From Trichoplax adhaerens (taxonomy: Eukaryota; Placozoa; Uniplacotomia; Trichoplacea; Trichoplacidae), in assembly GCF_000150275.1 (NCBI RefSeq), contig NW_002060949.1, forward strand, positions 3,354,449 to 3,418,448: 64,000 nt of DNA, given 5' to 3'. Shown piece by piece: positions 1-11,513 of the stretch. The translations under genes were made by a program, and so were the position numbers. Position 1 is the stretch's first letter; every line of letters begins with the position of its first letter. The notes beneath the pieces are model-generated. The model did not search any database, had not been told where the DNA came from, and worked only from the letters and a program-made list of their open reading frames with translations.

Positions 1-2815
1 TGACCTTCGTTAGTAAAAAACGGGTAGCCAGTTCGAATTAGATAGGATTTTCTGTATAAATCTATATTGTTTTAAATAAGGCATGTTATCCCTGTAATGG
101 ATCCAGCCTTGTTCAGTGGCTGAGTATTTCAGGAAAGAAGTACAGTAGTAGTAACCTAATTTTAATGCCAGTATATGTAAAGCTAAGGCATACAATAAAC
201 CGTATTGAGAAATAAAAGCTGATAATTAAAACTCTTCAGTCAATCTGAATGGCATAATACTGGATTTCTATTTATATAAATACTTTCGTATCTGGTAAAC
301 TAGTTCGCAGTCGATGGCTGTAATTTCAATGAAAGGAACGTAAAATGCTTCATTTTTGTAATATGTAAAGCTGAAAGTTATTCTATGGATGTTATTGAAG
401 AATTGTGAGCATTGCGCTATTTACTTCTCAGTTATATTCCTTTCATTAAATTATATGAAAGAAATAGTCTTGCTAATAATGGTATCCTACTAGGAAAGAA
501 CATACAGACAGTTTTATTCGTCATTTGTAGTCGAATTTCATCGCTATAAAGCTGGAATACATTCTGAGTTGAACAGTTTCACGTTGCATTTTAAATTCAT
601 ATCTTTTTTGGGGTACTCTTTATAAATTAGGCGTCATTAAATTACGAGTAGATTTAAAAGATGTTATAGACTTACAATGCCCTGTACTTTATTCGCTATT
701 AATGGTCTATTTGCAAATGATGCACAATTTCTTATGGAAACTCTATATAATCAATCCTTCTCTAAAGTGCTTAGCTTCATCCATTACCGGTAATGCCTTA
801 TAGTGTGTCTATACGACTTATTTTTCGAAAATTCTGGACAAATCATATTTTTTGCTAACATTACGGTAACGTTAGCTCTAACGATGTTGTTGGCATTGCT
901 GTTTAGGTCATTCTATGATTAAAGGCTAAAAATCGAATACTTGGTGTTGATTCCATACAAATATCGGAATATTTAATTAACGTAACACCAAAAGGATTAA
1001 TGTAACATTAGTATAAATTTTTAATAGCTAAAGGAAGTATGATGGTCTTTAACTTTTGATAGTCACACTACAGAATTTCTTCATAAGGCTACTTATAACA
1101 ATAAAAACGGAAACACAGTTTACAGCGGTTACAATGTTAGAGTAAATTCTAAAATTTTTAGTTTTCATCTTGACATTAGATCGAATAGCTTTGAAATGTT
1201 TTCAGTTTATTCCATAGAATTTTAATGCTTAAATTTTAGGATCATTTTCTAGCAGCAGAAAACGGGTTGGTATTGCTGGTAATTTTTAGATTACACTATC
1301 AGAATTTACTGCCCAAAATCACTGATAGTTTTCAGTAGCATTAAGGATAGGATTACAACTGCCAATTTTGGCTATAAAATTAAGGTTAAAATCATTATTC
1401 GGAGTAGTTGCAATAACGAAAAATAATTTCGATTTGCTATGATATTAAAGTGATTAAATCATACAGATTGAATATTTTCAGATTATTTCAATTAATATTT
1501 AGCATCTCAAATCAAATCCACACCGTTTTCAGAAACATAAAATAGTGACCAATATTAAGACTATATTATCATAAACGGTATTATAACTTCTTACAATAAC
1601 GGACCAAAGAAAACTTCTAATTTACTATAGCGCTAAAGCAATAATATTGTACCGACTCAGATATTTTCTGATTCATTAGGATATAAATTTCAAAACTATA
1701 TCTTAAAGCAATCCTACTTTCTGCTATAAAAAATTGGATCGTTGTGATCATTGAGCTGAAATAAAGGAACAAAGAAAGTTATTAATATCATTTATCACCA
1801 TAAGAATAGATTTCCATATACGGAATATCCTTGCAAAACTTTTTAAAAAATAACATATTTTCATTCTAGCAGCATTGGCTATAGTACAAATAACGCTATT
1901 ATACCGATTGCAAATGTAAATACTTTAAGAAAGGCAGTGAAAAATTAAAAATTTTCCTTCAATGCCCGACATTTTTCAAAATGTGAATTATTTACTTGAT
2001 CTATTGTCCGCTAGGCGAGTTTCTAGTATGCATTAGCTAGTCTTTAACGTGTTCATCGAGACTTTATCAACCTATACACTGGCTAATTGATCATGAGGAT
2101 ATTTGATTAATTTAATTTTCTTTTTGCTGATTAAATATTATGACTGACCCCGTGGCGACCCGCGAATACTTATGGATAACTGAACACGCATGTCTAAAAT
2201 TCTCAATTTATAATTAAAATTGAGCAAAATCTTTTATTCCAAATTTGTCAAGAATAAAGAAAAGTGCTATTCATCTTGACTGGATTTAAATTGATTGAAG
2301 CGATCACTGAAAAGAAAGTAACTCTTCAAAATTGTTGGCTATCAACATTATTAGAAAGACTAAAAATAAATTATAACGTTCCAGCAATATTTCAACTTCT
2401 TTACTAAATAGAAAAGTAAAGTACAGTATTTTTGATTCTTATTTTTAGATTTTATTTTCTCCTAACTAATATCAAGTTGATTTCTAGTTTAGAACTATCA
2501 CATAGCTTATAATCATCCTTATCGATTAAGATTTGGATAAGGAAAATAGGAGTTAATTACCCTATACGTATCTATTCAATTTTGATCTATTTCGAATCTA
2601 CTGCAACGGTATTGAAGTTCTAATAAACTGCGCACTTTCGGTTTGATCTACTTTACAAATTTGATATAGTGATCATTTTCTGATTAAATTATTGACTAAC
2701 GAAGAGATTTTCCTGTTTACTGATAACACGACAGATTAAAGATTACTTTATTTTACAATAGAAATTGAAGATTTAAGTTTAAAATAGCGAAGATTGACAA
2801 TCTTAAAATGTTAAC
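1..2815. other. Gene-poor 5' interval
   Basis: AT-rich DNA in which I see no recognisable gene. The only protein-like stretch is on the minus strand at about 10-195. It is 61 residues, lacks an ATG, starts with a hydrophobic run and ends in a stop. It could be the last exon of a membrane protein whose other exons lie outside the window, or chance. I saw no tRNA, no tandem repeat and no splice-supported exon chain in the rest. Confidence 0.4.
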
Positions 2816-4189
2816 ATGCTGTTAAGACATCAAAACCCCGCTAAGGTTATTTATAAGGCAGTCCAGTTTCTCCTTGCGGTAATTACTGTTGCAGCAAGCA
2901 TACGTGCTGGGACTCCAAATATCGTGAAGGAAGGTGCGGACACATTGGTCAACAAAAATACTCATATTCCTACAGATTTACTTGGCAAGAAATGGTCTTA
3001 TGTAACTGTTAGACCAGGTGTGCATATGTTTTGGTGGTACTATCCATGCAGAAACAGTTTCAAGACCAAAAGCCAACAAATACCATTAGTGATATGGTTA
3101 CAAGGTGGGCCAGGAGAAGCTGCTAGTGGTATGGGAAATTTTTTAGAAATTGGTCCGTATGATATGCATTGGCGTACTCGAAATACAACTTGGGCCAATA
3201 AAGTTCATTTATTATTTATTGATAGTCCTGTAGGGACAGGCTTTAGCTACGCTGATGATTTATCGTTATATGCACGAGATGAGCACCAAATTGCTACCGA
3301 TTTATTCTCAGTATTAAGAGATTTCTATAGCGCAGTACCAGATATGCATCAATTGCCCTTGTACATCTTTGGCCAGTCCTACGGTGGTAAAATGGCAGTT
3401 TCATTTGCATCTTTACTAACGCAAGCCATTGCTGATACTAGAATCCAATGTAATCTTACTGGAATCGGCCTATTCGATCCATTAATATCGCCTATAGATA
3501 CTGTGACATCCTATATTGATTATTACAAAGCTTTCTCTTTAATGGATGACAATGAAGCTAAATTGGCTCATGAATACGTTTATAAAATTACCCAATTAAT
3601 TAATAAACAACAATTTGATCAAGCATCCACAACTTTAATACGATTGCTTACGTATATCGTAGATGCTACTGGTCTAGTTGATGTCTATAATGTACTTCGA
3701 CATGTTGATCATAATCCATTTACACCATCTCATCGTATCAACAATAGTAGTGAAGAAGTATTATTATCACAATTGATGAATGGCCCAATAAGGAACGCAT
3801 TAGGCAACATACCTCAAAATTTAACCTGGTATCCTGGCAATGGTCAAGTCTATCAAATATTAGGAAACGACATCATGCAATCAGTTACCGATAAAATAGA
3901 TGGCCTACTAAGTGATAATATAACAGTTGCTGTCTTTACTGGCCAATTTGATGGTTTAACTAATACCATCGGCACACAAGCATGGATAGATAAACTAAAG
4001 TGGTCAGATTTGTATCAATATCAGCAAATTGATAAAGTACCAATATATGATCAGGATAATATCATAGCATTTACTAAGAGCTATAAGCAATTTTCCTATC
4101 ATTGGATACTAAATGCTGGCCATTATGCAATTAGAGACGCTCCTGATACTACATTTACACTTTTCCAAAAAGTTATTGGTGTTCTTTAA
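2816..4189 (+). CDS. SCPEP1: Serine carboxypeptidase, retinoid-inducible (SCPEP1) type
   Basis: A peptidase family S10 enzyme of 457 residues in one uninterrupted exon, close to the usual length of about 450. Residues 1-32 look like a signal peptide with a hydrophobic core (VQFLLAVITVAA), so the product should enter the secretory or lysosomal route. Visible family signatures are the YVTVR...MFWWYY start, the oxyanion loop LQGGPG (95-100), the phrase DSPVGTGFSY, the nucleophile motif GQSYGGK (Ser188), Asp379 in FTGQFDGL and His436 in NAGHYAIRD. This gives a complete Ser-Asp-His triad. MNGPIR and KLKW also match the SCPEP1 branch rather than cathepsin A or CPVL. The absence of introns is unusual beside its neighbours and hints at a retrocopy origin. 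The ATG chosen gives the signal peptide; an upstream ATG eight bases earlier is in another frame. Confidence 0.93.
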   Translation: MLLRHQNPAKVIYKAVQFLLAVITVAASIRAGTPNIVKEGADTLVNKNTHIPTDLLGKKWSYVTVRPGVHMFWWYYPCRNSFKTKSQQIPLVIWLQGGPGEAASGMGNFLEIGPYDMHWRTRNTTWANKVHLLFIDSPVGTGFSYADDLSLYARDEHQIATDLFSVLRDFYSAVPDMHQLPLYIFGQSYGGKMAVSFASLLTQAIADTRIQCNLTGIGLFDPLISPIDTVTSYIDYYKAFSLMDDNEAKLAHEYVYKITQLINKQQFDQASTTLIRLLTYIVDATGLVDVYNVLRHVDHNPFTPSHRINNSSEEVLLSQLMNGPIRNALGNIPQNLTWYPGNGQVYQILGNDIMQSVTDKIDGLLSDNITVAVFTGQFDGLTNTIGTQAWIDKLKWSDLYQYQQIDKVPIYDQDNIIAFTKSYKQFSYHWILNAGHYAIRDAPDTTFTLFQKVIGVL

Positions 4190-5744
4190 TTTGCCGATTT
4201 ATTATTTAAATGCTGATTGATCATTATTCGTTATGGGATAGATCCGATAACCTCATCAATTGTTAGCAAGATTATACACTTTCAAGTCCGTTAGAAAAAT
4301 AGATTGTATTCTTGATTATTTCTGTCTCTCATTTATACTTTCTCAAAGGAGATGACTTGCATAATTCTTTATTCCGCCCTTTGATTGATATTTTAAATTA
4401 TGATGTTTTTTCTGAAAGTTACTATACCTCACTACAAAGTACAATTATATTAGATACAGATTATTATGCAGCTACTATGTAGCTTAAATAATATTCTTGG
4501 CCATAAACTCAACTATGTACAACTTTAGTCTAATGATTGCGAATATCCTTATTGATATGCTTTCTTTACAACTTACAGCTTCTTAAGTAGGATCTAATCT
4601 AATTTCAAAATACGAAATAGAAGAAAATATTGTCACTGTGTTAGTTGGTATATTGGTTAATTACTATGGAGTAGCACAGATATGAATGATAATTTTACTT
4701 AATTTTATGTAGGCTGTCGTTGCGCTAACAAGGCACTAAAAAATTGGAATTGTAATTGCTTGCTTTCCCGAAATCATTACTATAGGAAGTATTACGCAAA
4801 ATCATAATTATTAAATATTATTAACGACTTAGATCAATTACTGCTAGAGTAATAATATCTGGATTTCATTCGTTATAAAGTAACTGTCATATTTTTATAC
4901 ATGGTGTTGTAGGGCTTTAATTAAAATGGGAAGACTGACTTTACAGTAATAAATAAATAACTACATTTAATTAATATACATATATAGCCATGTTATAAAG
5001 AAATAAGTTTAAAACTTTCCCTAGATCTAGGCTACATAGTGATCAAAATTAAAACTTACTTCATGTGTTAAATATGTATTAACTACCGCTACAGTAATTG
5101 CAAATTAAATTATATTTATACCTACACTGCTTGATGTTGGCTACATTCTGAAACTAAGCATTTATATTAATCTTTGCGTCAGCATTTGCAAACTCTACGA
5201 CGCAAGGATTTTATTGACAATATGATAGTAACTTTACAGCAAGACTATATTAAACAAAACTCTACAGCAATATTATATTCAAGAATCAGGTCGTCCACGA
5301 ATAATGCTGAATTACATTTGTGTATAATGCTTAAGTATATAGAAAGATATTCGACGGATAATATAAGTATAACAGAATATAATTTTAGTAGGAAGCCTAA
5401 TAGCATAATTTAGAATGATCGTAATTTAAAGTCGCATTCTTTCCCTAATGTAGAAAAATGAGAATAATTTACTATCAAATATATTATATCACATGGCATC
5501 AGATTTAATTGATAAAAAGCGCGATTAGATAATGCTATCCTTTGTAGGAATATACTGTATATGTCAGGTCTGTGAGTAATTAATGATAGAATACTCGGCC
5601 ATAAAATATTGGCCAAATTAAATATTATCAAATCATATAGATACATACAGTCCACGACAGTTTTATACAAGTAAGCTTCTATAAAGGAAGGCTGTATAAC
5701 ATTCTTATTGCTATGAATACGTAACACAAAATCTTTCCGTGATT
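4190..5744. other. Interval between convergent genes
   Basis: This separates the 3' end of the carboxypeptidase (+) from the 3' end of SSX2IP (-). It holds AT-rich DNA with short open frames at 5174-5413 (+) and 5410-5727 (-). Neither has an ATG or splice-supported partners. I see no gene here. Confidence 0.5.
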
Positions 5745-8700
5745 TTATCCCTGAAATAAGTTGACTCGATTACAATCGGTTGTTCCATTGTTTTTCGGTG
5801 ATTCTTGCACCGGTGCGAGACTACTGCCCGTTTGGGTTTGATCATCACTAGGACTTTGTTCTACACCAGAATCCACACTATTGATATATAACGTATTGAA
5901 TGTAAATTAGTGCTAAATTTATGTCATATCAATAATTTAATTCAGTTGGAGTCCAGCAAATATATAAATCATACACACTTTGTCGTGTGACCAGCAATTT
6001 CAGTGTCTATAAATTTATATAATTCAGATGTAGAGGGAGTCTTGATTTTGTAGCGATCGTAACTAGCCTTTCCGGCAACCGGTGTGGATAAGTCTTACGA
6101 AAACGATTTTGAAAATGATTTTATAGCTTCAATAACTTAAATTGTTCATAGCATAATGCAAAAGTACAACATAGCATTAAAAGCTGACGTATTTTAATTA
6201 TAATTACTTTATATTAATAATAGTCCCATACCTTGTGATTTCTCAAATGATAGAGGAGATGCACCAATTTGTGCCTCTAATAAAGCCACTCGATCACTTT
6301 CGAATTCTTTTCGCTAACCAAATATAAATATATCATCAGCTAATCATATCGATATAGTAAAAATGTAAAGGGAAAGCTTGAAAATTTATTTTATTACCTC
6401 GCGGTTTAATTTAACGGCAGCTTCTGCCACAAGAGCCCTTTCCTTCTCAAGAGATTCCTTCTGCTTTCGTAATTCAGCCTTTAAATTCTCGACCTCCTCC
6501 TTCTCTGCATATAAAAGCGACTCATTCTGGAATAATAACAATATATCTAAAATGAGTTAATGCTAATTAAACTATCGATTTCAAATTGTACACGAAATTA
6601 AAAATTTACCAAGACATGGGTATCGTTCTTGATATCACTCTGAGCATTTTGGAATTCCTGCAGTTGTATGTAACATGATATTATATTGTAAAAGATTTTA
6701 AGAAATTGATAATAGCATCATAAAAGATCCTTGACGTACATGAATAACTTTGTCTCGTTCCGATATTTTTAATAAACATTCCTGCAATTCCAGTTTTAGA
6801 CTATCGATTTCATTCACATTGGCATCTAAATTTTGACCAGCAGTGTCTTCAAGAGAGAGTAAATAAGTTTAACGTATTAAAAACATTAGAAGTATTTATA
6901 GTGATTGCCATCAATAAAGACTGTAATTAGTAATTAGAAGAAACCTATCGTTTGTTTAAGGGATGACAAAATAGCTTTATCAAAGTTATCCCACATATTC
7001 TGGAGAGTAGTTTCAATAGCTATAAATGAAAGATTCAAGATGTTAGAATCAAGATCAAAATTGTAACTAAGACTGGTATGTTATGGCAATTCACTTACAA
7101 TCCCTTGACATCTCAAGTGGTAATTGAAAAATACCGTCAGGTAAAATATTTGGGTCCAACTGCTGCAAATTTTCGTCTGCAGCTTCTGCAAGATTGTGCT
7201 GAAAGAAAAGCGCACTTTTACTATTTGCTCAAATCACATACATAGACGATGATGATGCTACCTTTCCTTCGAATTTCCATTGTAGTCGTACTAAATTGCT
7301 ATATATACTATTGGCAAAGTCCCGATAAGTACTATTTTCCATTATCAGATCCTACGTCAAAAAGTGTTAAAATTAGTAAAAGTAAATGCCTTTATCTCAC
7401 ATTTTGAATCCTATAAAAATTTATAGCTTACTTTTACTTTATCTTCGTATCCACACACGATTGATTGGTACATTTCTTCATCATCCCTGTACAGTAGGAA
7501 TAACATTACAACTTAAAATAACCCGATAAATGGACTTAGAGAATGACATAATTTGAATACTGGTAAAATTATCGTTCATACTTAGCCTTGGTCTTCCATA
7601 CAGCACGTTTACCGTTAGGATTCTGCAGTGAGTTTAGAACATCCATGCCAGCTTTTTTTGCTTGATTTTTGTCTGACATGAACTGAGTTTGATTAAAGAA
7701 TGGCCGTATATTTTATAAGATTAAATATTGTATCGTGATTTGATATTAATTTTTGAATGAGTAGAAGTCATGTCATATCTTACGACGTTTAATCTCTCTT
7801 TTAGTCTTGTATTAATTTTTTCCATTTTATTCATTTCCTTTTTTTGCTGATTTTTTATATACTGTACGTTGCTTCTTAATTTCTTCAGCTTTAATCAATT
7901 TCATATAAGAATGAAAATGTAAGATACTCGTATATACATGCAGTAGTTCATAATTACATGTGTACAGTATATACGTGGACATTACAAAAATGATCGGAGA
8001 TTAAATTTGAATCAAACCTTGATCAATATTAAATATGTGACAATGCGTAGCTCAAAGAATTTTAATAATTGAAATCTCCATACCTCATCCTTTTCACCTT
8101 TTAATTTACTATTCAACGACTTAATTTTCTCTTCTAACTGTCGATTTTGCTCGCTAATGCTTTGATTTTCTCGCAACGATTTGTCGAGTTCGTCCTATTG
8201 CAACGAAAAGTCAGTATAAGAACTAGCACGATAGTGTAATAGATTTTATTAAGTTACGGGTAAAAACATGGTAACTACGTCAATCAGCAGCAAAATCGGA
8301 GCATGTCTACAAAATGAAATGTTTGATTTTGTGCATACTAACCAATAAACAGAATTATCAGTATCTTTACCTTGTATAGTTTTTGACTTCTTTGAGCGGT
8401 TTGCATATCACTATTGCTTCGCAATAGTCTGAAATTATTAAGACGACGAACTTTTTTAGTGCAATAGATGGTAGTGCATACTCTAATTATCGAAGCGCTA
8501 GATACTTAAGTTAACACATGATTACAGTATTAGATCGACATTCGCATAGGTGCAGCGTGGAATAAATCAATATAGGAATAAGTAATATGATTATAGATTA
8601 AATTGCATAATTATGCATTTAGTAACCTCATACAGTAATAGGATATATGACATGTCATAGGAACTTGACTAATAATTAATTGTATTATTTATATATTATT

Positions 8701-9339
8701 ATCGTTACTTGTCTTGGAGATCTTCTCTAATTTTCATATCATGACGATGTTGTTGTAGTAATACATATAAGTGATTCAATAATTCAATGGTTAAAGTACG
8801 CGAATTTTCTGATGACGTTTGTAGGGCCTGAAATCCATGTACTTGTAATTCCTAGAAAAGTGTATTAAAATGGAGAATTAATCTTATTACCCTAACCTAT
8901 CCATGAATATCATCCTTATCAACTGTATTACAATATATATCAAAGAAAATCTTATGTAGCTGGAAGCCTAAAAGAGGTCAAACTGTATCAATTTGAAAAA
9001 TACAACTCATTTAATGAACAGAATAGTAATAGTTCTGAGGCACTACTGTACTTTATCCATGAACAAGTGAGACACTGCAGTATCAGCAGGTACGGTTTCT
9101 AATGGAAATAGCTCAAGTTTAGTCATGCTAAAGTAATTTGTACACTGAGTTACGTTGTAGTGATTCCTAGTTAAGTGATGATAAAATTTCATCCATACCT
9201 GGTTCATATACGTTATACAGTCGTTAACGTTATCATCACCGGAACAAAACCGATTTTCTTTTTCTTCTTTTAATGCATAAAATGATTCCATGTTTGTTGT
9301 TTCAAGTTCTTCCTTTACCGAAATACGTGTGTGATTCAA
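5745..9339 (-). CDS. SSX2IP: SSX2IP/ADIP homologue (afadin- and alpha-actinin-binding protein)
   Basis: I reconstructed sixteen exons on the minus strand with GT-AG junctions and consistent phase, giving about 530 residues (vertebrate ADIP is about 615). The family N-terminal block is clear: FCSGDDNVNDCITYMNQEL joins to a GFQAL segment and then an LLNHLYVLLQQHR block across the first intron. Later conserved blocks include NKMEKINTRLKERL, the DVLNSLQNPNGKRAVW stretch, DDEEMYQSIVCGYEDKVK followed by DLIMEN, and LQNMWDNFDKAIL. The middle and C-terminal parts (exons at about 6.2-6.9 kb) are coiled coil with heptad-like Leu/Glu/Lys. In vertebrates this protein sits at centriolar satellites and adherens junctions and helps anchor microtubules. 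The ATG at 9339 precedes the conserved block by about 30 residues. The last exon, ending at 5745, is poorly conserved, so the exact C terminus is less certain. Confidence 0.88.
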
Positions 9340-11513
9340 TTGCGAGTAAACTACGATCGAGTAATATAGTATGTTATCAATTTCACCAATGATATCTAAT
9401 TTACGCTATCGAAGACAATACGCCTTTGACTTTACTATTCTGTGCCAGTCAGCAAAAGGTAGATACGTATTTAGCAGCAACTAAAATAAGTCCGGTTATG
9501 ATTGATTACAAATCAGCACCAGAATATTCGAGTTCAAGGCGTGAAAAATAACAAGCGAACATTTAACTTTGATACGTCGATGAATGCACAGTCAGTTCTA
9601 GCCTTGATTCATCGAATAGTAAGTATCCAGTACACTTCCTAGTGCTTCTAATCGAAAATCCGACAGGCTCTTAGTGTAATAAATCATTTACAGTTAATAA
9701 TATTCTTCCTAGTTTGCTGGTTGTGAGTGATGCAGATTAATTGATTTATTTACTAAATTAGCAACCGTAACAAATTTGAAATATTGCAAACCGATGTTAC
9801 GGATATGCGCATGCTCGTGTCAGGTCGCTAAGTAGTTGTTTTCGTCTACGATCATGTATCCGCTGGTGCATTCTCTATGACGTTATAGCCAGTTTGGGTA
9901 CTTTCCCTGCGAAGATGTTACGCCGTGTATACTGCATTACACGCTAATACACGGTATACAGTAACTGTAATCACTCGGCCATCCACCAGTACTGTACTAG
10001 CGTACAGTATGGAAAGTATCGAGCTAGGGGTCAAAAGGGGGCGCGCACCATTGTTAGCCATGTTTTGAAATTTTTCCTTCGCAATCTATAAAATGTCTCT
10101 TGCTCGATGCTTTACTTTGTCGTGTCTGTAATAAAATTCATGAGCCAACAGGAATAAGCTTTCTCCACTTCATATATGGATATGCAAAAAGTGACGCATG
10201 AACTAGTATTTTCTCCTTCAACAGCAGACGGCATGACTGCAGTAGAATGAAATGTCGTGTTTTCATTCCACAGCTCTAAACAAAAAGGAAAACTGCTCTT
10301 CTAAACGTTACATTATGCGAGTATATAACTAATTACTTGAAGACGGAAAGCTTCAAGTATGTAGTCTACTTTTTGTTGGAAAGCTCGTTTGCATGCCCGT
10401 GATAGGATGTGACTAGTTCAATATTATTCTCGGAGGCTCACGTAGATGCAGGAAGGAGTCAATGATTGTGAGTATAGGAATATGCATTAGTTTTTGATTT
10501 CATCTTCATTCAGCGTTGAGGTGCAACCGCGATAGGCACTCATCCATTTACATTTTATCTTACACTTGGATCAGTATAGTCAATTCTTGGGCTTGTAGTA
10601 TTGGAAATATGTCTGTAAATGTAGAGTTAACCGTAGAGCACATTCACATTCGGCTTGAACTAACCAATTTAAGATAAAAATAAAAAGTGTATGTCTTTTC
10701 CTTCTATCATTCTCAACTTTCTTTAGCAGAACAGAGTTGCTCATTTACTCCTATTCGATTTAAACTCCTAATGAAATTAATGAAAACTACAATGCGGGTG
10801 CCATCTGAATACAGTATAATAAACGTACAGATTACTTTGGTCTAAAAGCGGAATCATTCCTTTCAGATTTGTTAACCTTGTCACTATAGCGGATGCTATA
10901 TAAAAGCTGTAAACACATTTAGATAATTGAAGTAATTTTTTCTAGTTAATGCATCGTAGATCGAACCTCTGACACCCCTAATGCATCCTACCCTAAGATA
11001 TATGTAGATAGCAAAAAGTACCGCAGGAGACATCTATTAAATCTTTAGAATTTATCACGGGTTTGTAACAATACTAGAATGCCTTTGCAATGATTCAGTA
11101 ATGAAGCTGAAAGTAAGTTTAAAATAAGTTTAATAAATGTGAAAAAAAGATAATTTAGGTTGCTATATAGGTCCAAAAGGTATATGGGCTTGAGGTTTAT
11201 TTCTAAACTTCCATAAACTTTTTTTATTTCTAAAAGACCAAATTTTCGATCAATTTATCATCATTTAAAGAAAATGAATATCATAATTTTCTCTGCATTA
11301 AATTGGCATGTACGTAAAATATGAACAATCCGAGGTACATCTTCTCGTAAAATAATGATTCTGTGTGATTCTTTATGTAAATGCTTGTAACTTTGAGGCT
11401 CTATCAGGCATGATACATAACTCCGAGCTTGCAGCTCGTTCGCAAGACCATCATTTCGAATCTTATAGTGCATTTGCCAGAGCATTGGAAGAAACGAAAG
11501 CAAACTTTTGATA
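9340..11513. other. Interval upstream of SSX2IP and downstream of DBT
   Basis: About 2.2 kb without a convincing gene. It should contain the SSX2IP promoter. A small cluster of GTATAC and GTACTGTAC palindromes lies near 9925-10015. A 47-codon ATG frame on the minus strand just beyond (starting near 10063) has no recognisable relatives or splice partners. The non-ATG open frame at 11261-11503 lies directly 3' of the DBT stop and is probably chance. Confidence 0.4.

Noticed and set aside
10955-10985. TTCGA-containing stretch resembling a tRNA T-arm
   Set aside because: The flanking stems do not pair and no anticodon or D-arm could be placed.
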